Assembly: GCF_947259545.1 (NCBI RefSeq)
Contig: NZ_CAMYMK010000006.1
Location: forward strand, 1-64,000
DNA length: 64,000 nt
Reading direction: 5' to 3'
Source of the DNA: an uncultured Marinobacter sp.
GTDB lineage: Bacteria > Pseudomonadota > Gammaproteobacteria > Pseudomonadales > Oleiphilaceae
Within the stretch, counting starts at the first letter, position 1. Each line of letters begins with the position of its first letter. The notes below the pieces were generated by a model. That model was not told the DNA's origin and searched no databases. It was given only the letters and a program-made list of their open reading frames with translations. Shown here piece by piece: positions 1-8,342 of the stretch. The position numbers were made by a program, and so were the translations under genes.

Positions 1-163
1 CGGTTTCCACGTCCTGGAAGCCGGTTTTTTTATTTCCGCCGATCAGGGGGTGGTCAGGCATTTCCAAAACATTCAAAGAAGCCACGCTTCTCCGTTTTGG
101 AAATGCCTGACCACCCCCTGATCGGCGGAAATAAAAAAACCGGCTTCCAGGACGTGGAAACCG
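1..163. repeat. Perfect 70-bp inverted repeat with 23-bp loop
   Basis: Bases 1-70 are the exact reverse complement of 94-163, around a 23-bp loop (71-93). The loop holds a small inverted repeat, AGAAGC/GCTTCT, at 77-82 and 86-91. Each arm carries one copy of a terminator (right copy 140-164, left copy roughly 1-25). The inner arm ends, TTTCCAAAAC and GTTTTGGAAA, match the inner stem ends of the dispersed element at 15804-15912. The repeat starts at the window edge, so its full left extent is unknown, and an assembly artefact at a contig edge cannot be excluded. Confidence 0.9.
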
Positions 164-170
164 GCTTTTT
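133..170. terminator. Bidirectional rho-independent terminator
   Basis: The arms 140-148 and 156-164 (CCGG-c-TTCC and GGAA-a-CCGG) form a hairpin with a 7-base loop. It is flanked by an A run at 133-139 and a T run at 166-170, so it can act on both strands. It lies just downstream of the leftward cytochrome c4 gene. A second copy is in the left arm of the palindrome, where it could end a rightward gene outside the window. Confidence 0.75.
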
Positions 171-188
171 ATGCGCCCGGAAGACGAA

Positions 189-797
189 TCAGTTCAGGCC
201 GGAAATATAGTTGGCCACTGCCTCAATTTCCGAATCGGTCAGCTTGGCAGCAACGTCCATCATGATGGAGGCGTTTGCAGTACCATTACGCTCGCCGTCC
301 CGGTAAGCTTTCAGCTGCTTCTCTATATACGCAGCCTGCTGCCCACCAAGGCGCGGATAGCCTGCGGGCTCGTTGCCCAGACCCTGCGGGTTGTGACAAC
401 CGGAACAGGCCGGCACGCCAGACGCCAGGTTACCACCACGATACAACGCCTGACCCTGCTCAATAAGCTCCGGATCGGCCTGATTGACCACCATACTCTG
501 GTCATCGAAGTAGGCAGCCAGATCCTGCAGATCCTTGTCGGACATATTGTCCAGCAGCCCGGTCATCTCTGCAATTTGACGATCACCACTCTTGATGGCC
601 GACAACTGCTTGTACAGGTATTTCTCACCCAGCCCGGACAGCTTCGGGTACACCGCCATCACCGGCTTGGCGCCCCCTTGACCATGGCAGCCGGCACAGA
701 CGGCTGCGTTTTCCTTGCCTGCTTCAGGATCTCCAGCCCCGTGTGCCATCGCTGTGAGGCCAACACCGAGAACAACTCCTGCGATCAGTTTTTTCAT
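189..797 (-). CDS. Diheme cytochrome c4
   Basis: 202-residue periplasmic electron carrier with two heme c domains. The N-terminus has a Lys-Lys pair and a hydrophobic stretch ending near Ala-His-Gly-Ala (about residues 1-21), a Sec signal. Heme motifs are CAGCH (34-38) and CSGCH (131-135), each followed by a Met-containing segment that could supply the axial ligand (EMTG near 78, IMMD in the second domain). I chose the ATG at 797 because a GGAG lies just upstream and it gives a proper signal peptide; a longer frame has no such support. Family members pass electrons to terminal oxidases. It is divergent from engB, as I recall for Pseudomonas, and ends in the terminator at 133-170. Confidence 0.93.
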   Translation of the reverse strand: MKKLIAGVVLGVGLTAMAHGAGDPEAGKENAAVCAGCHGQGGAKPVMAVYPKLSGLGEKYLYKQLSAIKSGDRQIAEMTGLLDNMSDKDLQDLAAYFDDQSMVVNQADPELIEQGQALYRGGNLASGVPACSGCHNPQGLGNEPAGYPRLGGQQAAYIEKQLKAYRDGERNGTANASIMMDVAAKLTDSEIEAVANYISGLN

Positions 798-972
798 GCT
801 CGCTCCGCTTCTCTCATCCAAAGTATTCTTCGTTATGCAGCCGGCAGGCACTGGCCCAGAAAGGCACAAAACCGGGGCTGTTCAGCAGCATCGCTCAGCG
901 TGCTGCCCGGAATTGGTGTAGCATTATACATTAATCCCTGATAACTGAAATCCAATAGGAAGCCCAACCACC

Positions 973-1626
973 GTGTCATCTGATCTGACTCAAAAATCGA
1001 TCTCATATAACAGCGCCCGATTCCTGATCAGCGCCTCGCGGCTGGAAGAGTGCCCACTGGACTCCGGTGCGGAAGTCGCGTTTGCGGGCCGCTCCAACGC
1101 CGGCAAATCCAGCGCGATCAATTCCATTACCGCCAACGGCAAACTGGCACGCACCAGTAAGACGCCCGGCCGCACCCGCCTGATCAATTTTTTCACACTG
1201 AATCGCGAAAACTGCCGCCTGGTGGACCTGCCCGGCTACGGCTATGCCAAAGTCTCCCGGGATATGAAGGACGACTGGCAAAAACACCTGGGTCACTATC
1301 TCAATGATCGCCGCTGCCTGAGGGGCCTGGTACTGGTCATGGATATTCGCCACCCGCTGACCGATTTCGACCAGATGATGGTGGAATGGTGCGAACATAA
1401 CAACCTGCCGCTGATGATTTTGGCCACCAAGGCCGACAAACTGAAATTCGGGCAGGCCAAGACAGCCATGCTGGGCATCGCCGGAAAACTGAAAGAATTC
1501 CAGTGCGTCGAGCACCTGATCATGTTCTCGGCAACGTCAAAGCGCGGAGTTGATGAATGTCGTGACGCGCTGACCGCATGGCTGGAAGCTGACAGCGACG
1601 ATATTCCGGAAGAGATGATGGGGTGA
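973..1626 (+). CDS. engB: Ribosome biogenesis GTP-binding protein EngB/YihA
   Basis: 217-residue TrmE-Era-EngA-EngB-Septin-like GTPase needed for late assembly of the large ribosomal subunit. The GTPase motifs are complete: G1 GRSNAGKSS (39-47), G2 TPGRT (64-68), G3 DLPG (85-88) and G4 TKAD (152-155). The start is a GTG at 973. The length is normal for the family. It is transcribed away from the cytochrome c4 gene, and a hairpin at 1644-1669 follows 17 bp after the stop. Confidence 0.96.
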   Translation: MSSDLTQKSISYNSARFLISASRLEECPLDSGAEVAFAGRSNAGKSSAINSITANGKLARTSKTPGRTRLINFFTLNRENCRLVDLPGYGYAKVSRDMKDDWQKHLGHYLNDRRCLRGLVLVMDIRHPLTDFDQMMVEWCEHNNLPLMILATKADKLKFGQAKTAMLGIAGKLKEFQCVEHLIMFSATSKRGVDECRDALTAWLEADSDDIPEEMMG

Positions 1627-1637
1627 GACGGGACCCA

Positions 1638-1669
1638 TAAAAAACCGGCCTGCCATCAGACAGGCCGGT
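1638..1669 (-). terminator. Terminator hairpin between engB and TetR
   Basis: The arms ACCGGCCTG (1644-1652) and CAGGCCGGT (1661-1669) form a 9-bp stem with an 8-base loop. The A run at 1638-1643 becomes a U tract on the minus strand, so this fits a terminator for the leftward TetR gene, whose stop is at 1801. It has no T tract on the plus strand and would be weaker for engB. Confidence 0.65.
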
Positions 1670-1800
1670 GAAACGTCAGGGTTTGCGACGTGCTAAAACC
1701 TGAGAACTCACTCAGGGTAACGCCAGGGATGTCCGGATCCCCAACGTCAAATATAGGACACGGGGCTATTCCGAAAGTTCCCGAATCGATTAAAAAATAA

Positions 1801-2499
1801 TCAAACCGTATTCCACCTCGCAGCTCCAACCGACAAATCAACCTCACGGGTTTCCGGCAGTTGTGGCCGGTACTTCTCTCTCAGTGCCAGAACTCTCTCC
1901 CGATAGGCCGCTGTGAGATAGGGAATTTCCAGGGTCAGCACCTGATAGATCCCCTGCTTGAGCTCCGTCAACGTGAGGTTGACTGACTCCTCGCAGGCAT
2001 GAGCTGTCTTCAGGAACGCCATCCAGTTGGTGATGACCAGCCAGACGTTCAGCGACATGGCCGAGCGCAACTCGTCGGATTGGGGCTCGATAATGCCTGC
2101 GTCCGCCATCTTTTCGAAGATCCGGCTGATGGCATCCAGGCAACGATCGGTAAATTCCCGGTAGTCCTGACGTAAGCGCCGGTCACCATCCAGCAGGTGC
2201 TCCAGGTCACGATGAAAAAACCGATAGCTCCAGAGGCCATCAAATACCGACTCCAGGTAAAACATCATATCGTCCAGGGTCAGCGGCCGGTCCTCTGGAA
2301 TATCCAGGTAGTAATCCACCAGCTTTTCGTATTCCAGGAAGATCTCGTAAATGATGTCCGACTTGTTGCGGAAATGGTAATAGAGATTACCCGGGGAAAT
2401 GGCCAGATGGGCGGCGATGTGATTGGTGGTGACGTTTCGCTCCCCCCTCTCGTTGAACAACTCCAGGCTGGATAACAGGATCTTGTCTCTGGTTTTCAT
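1801..2499 (-). CDS. TetR family transcriptional regulator
   Basis: 232-residue one-component repressor type. The N-terminal helix-turn-helix spans about residues 23-50 (TTNHIAAHLAISPGNLYYHF). The remainder is the helical ligand-binding domain, which is too variable to name an effector. It is divergent from the aldehyde dehydrogenase/GMC operon, with a perfect 16-bp palindrome inside the operon's promoter (2571-2586). It therefore probably represses that operon and itself. From memory, Pseudomonas has the same gene order. Long-chain alcohols, aldehydes or fatty acyl compounds are plausible ligands, by inference only. Confidence 0.9.
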   Translation of the reverse strand: MKTRDKILLSSLELFNERGERNVTTNHIAAHLAISPGNLYYHFRNKSDIIYEIFLEYEKLVDYYLDIPEDRPLTLDDMMFYLESVFDGLWSYRFFHRDLEHLLDGDRRLRQDYREFTDRCLDAISRIFEKMADAGIIEPQSDELRSAMSLNVWLVITNWMAFLKTAHACEESVNLTLTELKQGIYQVLTLEIPYLTAAYRERVLALREKYRPQLPETREVDLSVGAARWNTV

Positions 2500-2561
2500 A
2501 GGTTCAGCAAGCTTTGTTGTTGTGTGACCGGCGGATGGCCTGATCCGCCATTCGGCTTTCC

Positions 2562-2590
2562 TTGACTACCTAGAGTATATACTCTAATAA
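2562..2590 (+). promoter_or_regulatory. Promoter with embedded TetR-type operator
   Basis: A -35-like TTGACT (2562-2567) and a -10-like TAATAA (2585-2590) are 17 bp apart, the ideal spacing. Between them lies the perfect palindrome TAGAGTATATACTCTA (2571-2586), which overlaps the -10 box. A repressor bound there would block RNA polymerase. It sits between the TetR gene (starting at 2499, leftward) and the aldehyde dehydrogenase gene (starting at 2683, rightward). Confidence 0.65.
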
Positions 2591-2682
2591 TACCTTCAAG
2601 CGCAAATTGAGCAATCTTTCGCCACCATATCTACAACAATAGGGCGCCCGGCATGCATCCGGCAGCCCGAGGGGAGAGTACC

Positions 2683-4128
2683 ATGGGAGCCAGCGTCGTC
2701 GAGCTCACCGAAAGCAAGAAGCAGATCCAGCACACACATCGCGTATTCGAGGATCAGAAAAAGGCATTCCGTAACAACTCGATGCCCTCACTGACCGAGC
2801 GCCAGGAAAACCTGAAGCGACTGAAGCGGGCGCTACTGAGCAATCAGGACAAGCTGACTGACGCCATTGACCGGGATTTCAGTTGCCGCTCGAAGGACGA
2901 ATCGCTGATCGCAGAAATCATGCCGTCCATCCAGGGCATCAATTACACCCTGAAAAACCTCGGCGGCTGGATGAAGCCCTCGAAACGCCATGTCTCCGTG
3001 CTGTTCCAACCCGCCAGCAACAAGGTGCACTACCAGCCCAAGGGCGTGGTCGGCGTTATAGTGCCCTGGAACTACCCGCTGTATCTGGCCGTCGGGCCAC
3101 TGGTTGCCTCGCTGGCAGCAGGGAACCGCACCATGATCAAGATGTCGGAATTCACCCCGCACACCTCGGCATTGTTCAAGGAGATCATTGAGGCCACATT
3201 CCCCGCGGACCTGGTATCGGTGATCACCGGTGAGGCGGATGTCGCCGCGGATTTCTCCAGCCGCCCCTTTGACCACCTGCTGTTCACCGGCTCTACCTCC
3301 GTGGGCAAGCTGGTGATGCGGGCCGCGTCGGAGAACCTGACGCCGGTTACCCTGGAGCTGGGTGGCAAGTCCCCTGCAGTTGTCTCCTCCGATGTTCCCA
3401 TGGAGGATGCGGCCCAGCGCATTGCGTTCGGCAAGGCCTTCAATGCCGGCCAGACCTGTGTGGCGCCGGATTACGTACTCTGTCCCGCAGATCGGGTCCA
3501 GGCCTTTGTCGACGAATTCCGTGCGCGCTTTGCCGAAATGTACCCCAGCCTGCGGGATAACGACGACTACACCGCCATCATCAATGAGCGACAGTACGAA
3601 CGGCTGCAGGGGTATCTGGATGACGCCCGGGAGAAAGGCGCTGAGATCGTCGAGCTCAACCCGTCCCGTGAAAACCTGAAGGACGGCACCCGCAAGATCC
3701 CCCTGACCCTGGTCCTGAAGACCACGCCGGAAATGAAGGTCATGCAGGATGAGATTTTCGGACCGATTCTGCCCATCGTCGGCTACGGCGGTCTGGAGGA
3801 GGCGATCCACTACATCAACGATCGCCCGCGCCCGCTGGCACTGTATTTCTTTGGCTACGATCGCTCCATGCAGCAACAAATGGTGGACAACACCCACTCC
3901 GGCGGCATGTGCATTAATGACGCCCTGATGCACGTTGCCCAGGACGACCTGCCATTCGGTGGCATTGGTGATTCCGGCATGGGGCACTACCACGGCAAGG
4001 AAGGCTTCCTGACCCTGTCCCATCACCGGGCTATCTTCAGCAAACAGAAATTCAACAGCGGCAAATACGTCTACGCCCCGCACGGCACTACGGCGCACAA
4101 GATGATCTACAAGCTGTTTATTCGCTGA
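2683..4128 (+). CDS. Coniferyl-aldehyde-dehydrogenase-like NAD(P)-dependent aldehyde dehydrogenase
   Basis: 481-residue aldehyde dehydrogenase that oxidises an aldehyde to the acid. The catalytic Glu225 is in LELGGKSP, the nucleophile Cys259 is in FNAGQTCVAP, and the cofactor-binding FTGST is at 201-205. It belongs to the short aldehyde dehydrogenase branch that often lacks a long N-terminal extension and includes coniferyl aldehyde dehydrogenase. I chose the ATG at 2683 because GAGGGGAG lies 6-10 bases upstream; the ATG at 2653 has no such site. As the first gene before a GMC alcohol dehydrogenase it probably carries out the second step, alcohol to aldehyde to acid. The natural substrate is unknown and may be a long-chain aldehyde. 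Confidence 0.9.
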   Translation: MGASVVELTESKKQIQHTHRVFEDQKKAFRNNSMPSLTERQENLKRLKRALLSNQDKLTDAIDRDFSCRSKDESLIAEIMPSIQGINYTLKNLGGWMKPSKRHVSVLFQPASNKVHYQPKGVVGVIVPWNYPLYLAVGPLVASLAAGNRTMIKMSEFTPHTSALFKEIIEATFPADLVSVITGEADVAADFSSRPFDHLLFTGSTSVGKLVMRAASENLTPVTLELGGKSPAVVSSDVPMEDAAQRIAFGKAFNAGQTCVAPDYVLCPADRVQAFVDEFRARFAEMYPSLRDNDDYTAIINERQYERLQGYLDDAREKGAEIVELNPSRENLKDGTRKIPLTLVLKTTPEMKVMQDEIFGPILPIVGYGGLEEAIHYINDRPRPLALYFFGYDRSMQQQMVDNTHSGGMCINDALMHVAQDDLPFGGIGDSGMGHYHGKEGFLTLSHHRAIFSKQKFNSGKYVYAPHGTTAHKMIYKLFIR

Positions 4129-4135
4129 TCCACAT

Positions 4136-4161
4136 CCGGGCCGGCGGACTCGCCGACCCGG
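4136..4161 (+). other. Intercistronic hairpin
   Basis: The arms at 4136-4146 and 4151-4161 pair over 11 bp with one mismatch around a GACT loop, just after the aldehyde dehydrogenase stop. There is no T tract, so it looks like an mRNA processing or stabilising hairpin rather than a strong terminator. It would separate expression of the dehydrogenase from the two downstream genes. Confidence 0.45.
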
Positions 4162-4200
4162 CATGACCTTTGCCAACGAAAACAATAAGAGGGTCCCAGC

Positions 4201-4830
4201 ATGTCCCACCCACCACACGACCAGGAAACCCTGTCCGCCATGGACCGACGCAGCTTTCTGCGTGCCGGTGTGGGCGGCACGCTGTTTCTCGGCACCGTCA
4301 GTGTCACCGCAGGCCTCAGTGGCTGCGCAACCACACCGGCGGGTCGCCTGGATGCGGCCGATACCCCGGTCGATGATGGCTATCAATTCCAGTTCCTGAC
4401 CCGTGATGACATCGAACTGTTCCGGGCCCTGCTGCCAGCCATTGTCGGGCCGGCATTAACCGAAGAGCCGAAGCAAAGGCGACAGGCGATTGCCGGCACC
4501 ATCGAACGGATTGATCAGGGCATCGTCCAGTTCGGCCCGGCCAATCAGAAGGAACTGCGCAAACTGTTCGATCTGCTCAACTTCGGCCTGACGCGGATTA
4601 CGGTTGCCCGCGTCTGGTCCAGCTGGCCCAATGTCACCACGTCAGAGGCAGACGCCTTTCTGGAACGCTGGCGCACCAGCGGTATTGGCCTGTTCAACAA
4701 TGGCTACATCGCCCTGACCAAAATCAGCAATGTGGCGTTTTATGGCCACCCCGAGCACTGGCACCTGTCGGGCTACCCCGGGCCGCCGGAATGGGCCATG
4801 AAGTCCCTGCCCCAGTTCAACAACGCCTGA
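4201..4830 (+). CDS. Tat-exported lipoprotein, probable small subunit of GMC dehydrogenase
   Basis: 209-residue protein with a twin-arginine signal, DRRSFLRAG (15-23), a hydrophobic stretch, and a lipobox LSGC with Cys42. It should be exported folded and lipid-anchored. The remainder is helical and resembles the small subunits (gluconate 2-dehydrogenase subunit 3 type) found beside membrane-linked GMC flavoproteins. An alternative start at residue 14 would still keep the Tat motif. It lies 31 bp before the GMC dehydrogenase, which has no signal of its own, so the two may be exported as a complex. The subunit assignment is inferred from signal type and context. Confidence 0.75.
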   Translation: MSHPPHDQETLSAMDRRSFLRAGVGGTLFLGTVSVTAGLSGCATTPAGRLDAADTPVDDGYQFQFLTRDDIELFRALLPAIVGPALTEEPKQRRQAIAGTIERIDQGIVQFGPANQKELRKLFDLLNFGLTRITVARVWSSWPNVTTSEADAFLERWRTSGIGLFNNGYIALTKISNVAFYGHPEHWHLSGYPGPPEWAMKSLPQFNNA

Positions 4831-4861
4831 CCCTGTCGCTCGCTGATTACCGGAGATTTCC

Positions 4862-6454
4862 ATGTCGTTAACCGATCGAATTGCCAAGGGCCTTGAGGCC
4901 GGCTGGAAAGTCACAGACGCCAGCACCCTGACAGACCACCAGACCCACGAAGCAGACGTCGTGATCATCGGCACCGGCGCCGGTGGTGGCACCACCGCCG
5001 AAATCCTGGCCCGCGCCGGACTGTCCGTTATCCTTGTTGAGGAGGGGCGGCTGTACTATCAGAAAGATTTCAAGATGGACGAACTGACCGCCTATGCCTC
5101 GCTGTATCAGGAGGGCATGAGCCGGGTCACCAAAGACGGGGCCATTGCCATCCTCCAGGGGCGCTGTGTCGGTGGATCAACCACCGTCAACTGGACCTCC
5201 AGCTTCCGTACCCCGGAGCCCACCCTGAACTACTGGGCGGACAACTTCGGCCTTGAGAATCTGAGGCCGGAGGCAATGAAACCCTGGTTCGATGGTCGCG
5301 AAGAGCGGCATACCGTCTCCCCCTGGCTGACTGACCCCAATCTTAATAACGACATACTGCGCCAGGGCTGTGAAAAGCTGGGGCATTCCTGGAACGTGAT
5401 CCCCCGCAACGTCAAGGGTTGCTGGAATCTGGGGTACTGCGGCGTTGGCTGCCCCACCAATGCCAAGCAGGGCGCCCTGACTACAACCATTCCGGGCGCA
5501 CTGGACAACGATGCCCGGTTATTCCATGGTCTGCGCGCCGACAAGCTGGTCATGAAACAGGACCGGATCGATCACCTGGTGGCCTCGGCCATGTCCGCTG
5601 ATTCCGTGACGCCCTCTGGTGTGAAGGTCCACCTGAAAGCCCGGCATTTTGTGGTGGCCGCCAGCGCCATTGGATCCCCCGGACTGTTGCTGCGTTCAGA
5701 CATTCCCGACCCCCACAATCGCATCGGCAAGCGCTCGTTCATTCATCCGGTCAACGCCACTGTGGCGCAAATGCCGGAGCAAGTCGATCCGTTTTACGGC
5801 GCCCCCCAGTCGATTTACTCGGACGAATTCAACTTCCGCGAGGGCGTTGATGGCCCGGCCGGCTATAAACTGGAAGTCCCACCGCTGCACCCGGCGATGT
5901 CCAGCGGCGTGGTACCCGGCCACGGTGCAGAACAACGGGACAACCTCAAGCTATTACCCTGGATGCAGTCCGTGATTGCTCTGCTGAGGGATGGCTTCCA
6001 TCCGGACAGCCCTGGTGGAACCGTCAGTCTGCGGGACGACGGCAGCCCGGTGCTCGACTATCCGGTGACAGACTACCTCTGGGACGGCTTGCGCCGGGCC
6101 TTCCATACCATGGCAGAAATCCAGTTTGCCGCCGGCGCCGAACGAGTCCGCCTGATGCACCTGGATTCCCCCTGGCTCAACAGCTGGTCAGAGGCCAGGG
6201 CCGCTATCGACGAGCTGCCCATGGAGCTGCATCGCGTGAGGCTGTTCACCGCCCACCAGATGGGTGGCTGCGGCATGGGGGAAGACCCGCAACAGTCCGT
6301 GGTTAACGGTTTCGGTGAACATCACCACGTCAGCAACCTGAGCATCCATGATGCGTCAATCTTCCCTACCAGCATCGGCGCCAACCCCCAACTGTCGGTG
6401 TATGCCCTGGCGGCCAGGAACAGCACCCGGCTGGCCGGTAAGCTCAAAGGCTGA
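4862..6454 (+). CDS. GMC family FAD-dependent alcohol/choline-type dehydrogenase
   Basis: 530-residue flavoprotein. The FAD-binding Rossmann motif GTGAGGG is at 37-43 after a long N-terminal tail. The C-terminal catalytic region has HQMGGCGMG (465-473) and NPQLSVYALAAR near the end, the His/Asn-bearing GMC_oxred_C motifs. These enzymes oxidise alcohols and pass electrons to FAD and then quinone or cytochrome. A GGAG ribosome-binding site precedes the ATG. The neighbours (Tat lipoprotein and aldehyde dehydrogenase) suggest alcohol to aldehyde to acid oxidation, similar in logic to AlkJ/AlkH. There is no Sec or Tat signal. coaD follows after 53 bp. Confidence 0.9.
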   Translation: MSLTDRIAKGLEAGWKVTDASTLTDHQTHEADVVIIGTGAGGGTTAEILARAGLSVILVEEGRLYYQKDFKMDELTAYASLYQEGMSRVTKDGAIAILQGRCVGGSTTVNWTSSFRTPEPTLNYWADNFGLENLRPEAMKPWFDGREERHTVSPWLTDPNLNNDILRQGCEKLGHSWNVIPRNVKGCWNLGYCGVGCPTNAKQGALTTTIPGALDNDARLFHGLRADKLVMKQDRIDHLVASAMSADSVTPSGVKVHLKARHFVVAASAIGSPGLLLRSDIPDPHNRIGKRSFIHPVNATVAQMPEQVDPFYGAPQSIYSDEFNFREGVDGPAGYKLEVPPLHPAMSSGVVPGHGAEQRDNLKLLPWMQSVIALLRDGFHPDSPGGTVSLRDDGSPVLDYPVTDYLWDGLRRAFHTMAEIQFAAGAERVRLMHLDSPWLNSWSEARAAIDELPMELHRVRLFTAHQMGGCGMGEDPQQSVVNGFGEHHHVSNLSIHDASIFPTSIGANPQLSVYALAARNSTRLAGKLKG

Positions 6455-6492
6455 CAAAGCAGTGAACGCCCGGGTATCCTATGGGCTTCTGA

Positions 6493-6990
<498 letters not shown>

Positions 6991-7018
6991 GATGGATGGC
7001 GCAGAGGATAGCCGACGG

Positions 7019-7046
7019 GCTTCCGCCTCAGAATAGAGGCGGAAGC
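7019..7046. terminator. Hairpin shared by convergent coaD and DUF945 genes
   Basis: The arms at 7019-7029 and 7036-7046 are perfectly complementary over 11 bp (GCTTCCGCCTC/GAGGCGGAAGC) with a 6-base loop. The hairpin includes the last codons and stop of the leftward DUF945 gene. Neither side has a clear T tract, so termination would be weak or factor-assisted. Confidence 0.5.
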
Positions 7047-8317
7047 GGTATCACCGTTCCGTTCACATTGACCGACAGATCCTTCAGCTGCGCAGACATG
7101 GACAGGCGATCACCGTTCCGGGTCATCATCCCTTCCTTGATCAAGGGCGCCAGTTGCATCATCAGGTCCGGATGATTCTCCGCAAGGGCCAGGGGCAGGC
7201 TCAATTCCATGTGCCCGGTCAGCCGCTGCATCACCATCAACATCTGCGAGCGCTCCTGATCCGACAGGGTCGGATGCCCAACCATGAGCTCTCCGTTAAC
7301 CTCCCCTTCCGGGGTCACCAGGCTGATATCCGGAAAGCCGAAACTGAATCCTTCCGCCGCCAGATCCAACAGCGCGCCACTGAGTCGGTTCATACTGTCC
7401 AGCTGTTGCTCAAAGGCAGCCGGTGAGCCGGCCTGGTTATCCAGGGCGGCCACCTGCAGGTCTGTCATCGCACTGGTCAGCTCACTCCAGCTGTCCACAT
7501 GCAGACCGTTCATAACAAACTCCAGCCGCTGGGGCCCGAAGCTCTCACCGTCTGAGGTCACCGCCTCCAGGGTTGCCACGGCTTCAGAATTGACACTGCG
7601 ATCATTGTCCGTTGGCCAGGTCTCGCTGGTCATCCTGAAGCCTTCCATCCGCAGTGGAGCCTGACTCCCGGATATCAGCTCCACGGACTGAAGGCCTGCC
7701 TCCCCCTCGCCGGTCCAGACCTCGCCGCGCAGATGCTGCAGCGTCTGCTCAAGCTGGAAGTCCCGCAGGCGGACCTGCAGATCCGGAGTGTCGAGCACCA
7801 TCCCCGGCCACACCATAACAATATCGGCCGCGGAACCGCCGCCATTGATATCGACCCGGGCAAACCCGCCGGAGATGTTCAGGGTTTCCCCGGTCTCGTC
7901 ATGAGTGACCGATAGTGCTGGCACCGTCAACTCGGCAATGGCAGCTCCCCATAAGCGGGTTTCCAGGGTCAGTCTCGGTTTTTCATCCGGGAACAGGTCT
8001 GCGGCTTCCTCAGGCAGGCCGGAGAGCGGAGCAAAGTCCAGCAAGCTGCCGGTTACCCCATGAGAAACTCTCGCCTCATACTCTATCTGGTGAACGTCTT
8101 CACTGGCGGGATCTTCAAGTGTCAACGTGCCCTCGAAACGGGCGCTGAGATAACCACGACGGTAATCCCGGGTCTCCAGCCGGACAAAAGGCTGTGCCGC
8201 ATTGACTTCCGTGGTCACGTCCTGCCACTGCTGCTCGGTCACCCAGCCCACGCCCCAGGGAGCTACAGCGCCAACCAACAGTAAACCCCCACCCAAAATC
8301 ATCCATGTCTTTTTCAA
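7028..8317 (-). CDS. DUF945 (YdgA-like) family protein
   Basis: 429-residue protein starting MKKTWMILGGGLLLVGAVAP, an uncleaved signal anchor or signal peptide, followed by a long beta-rich extracytoplasmic region. Repeated segments such as EVNGELMVGHPTL and MELSLPLALAENHPDLMMQ are typical of the YdgA/DUF945 family, whose role is unclear. It starts 25 bp after the ppk stop on the same strand and is likely in its operon. No catalytic motif is visible. An envelope location is the only functional statement the sequence supports. Confidence 0.8.
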   Translation of the reverse strand: MKKTWMILGGGLLLVGAVAPWGVGWVTEQQWQDVTTEVNAAQPFVRLETRDYRRGYLSARFEGTLTLEDPASEDVHQIEYEARVSHGVTGSLLDFAPLSGLPEEAADLFPDEKPRLTLETRLWGAAIAELTVPALSVTHDETGETLNISGGFARVDINGGGSAADIVMVWPGMVLDTPDLQVRLRDFQLEQTLQHLRGEVWTGEGEAGLQSVELISGSQAPLRMEGFRMTSETWPTDNDRSVNSEAVATLEAVTSDGESFGPQRLEFVMNGLHVDSWSELTSAMTDLQVAALDNQAGSPAAFEQQLDSMNRLSGALLDLAAEGFSFGFPDISLVTPEGEVNGELMVGHPTLSDQERSQMLMVMQRLTGHMELSLPLALAENHPDLMMQLAPLIKEGMMTRNGDRLSMSAQLKDLSVNVNGTVIPLPPLF

Positions 8318-8342
8318 TTTTTTCTCCGCAACAAACTGCTTA

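Noticed and set aside
2833..4386. Long minus-strand frame across the aldehyde dehydrogenase gene
   Set aside because: It is antisense to a gene with intact catalytic Cys and Glu, and the translation resembles no protein family.
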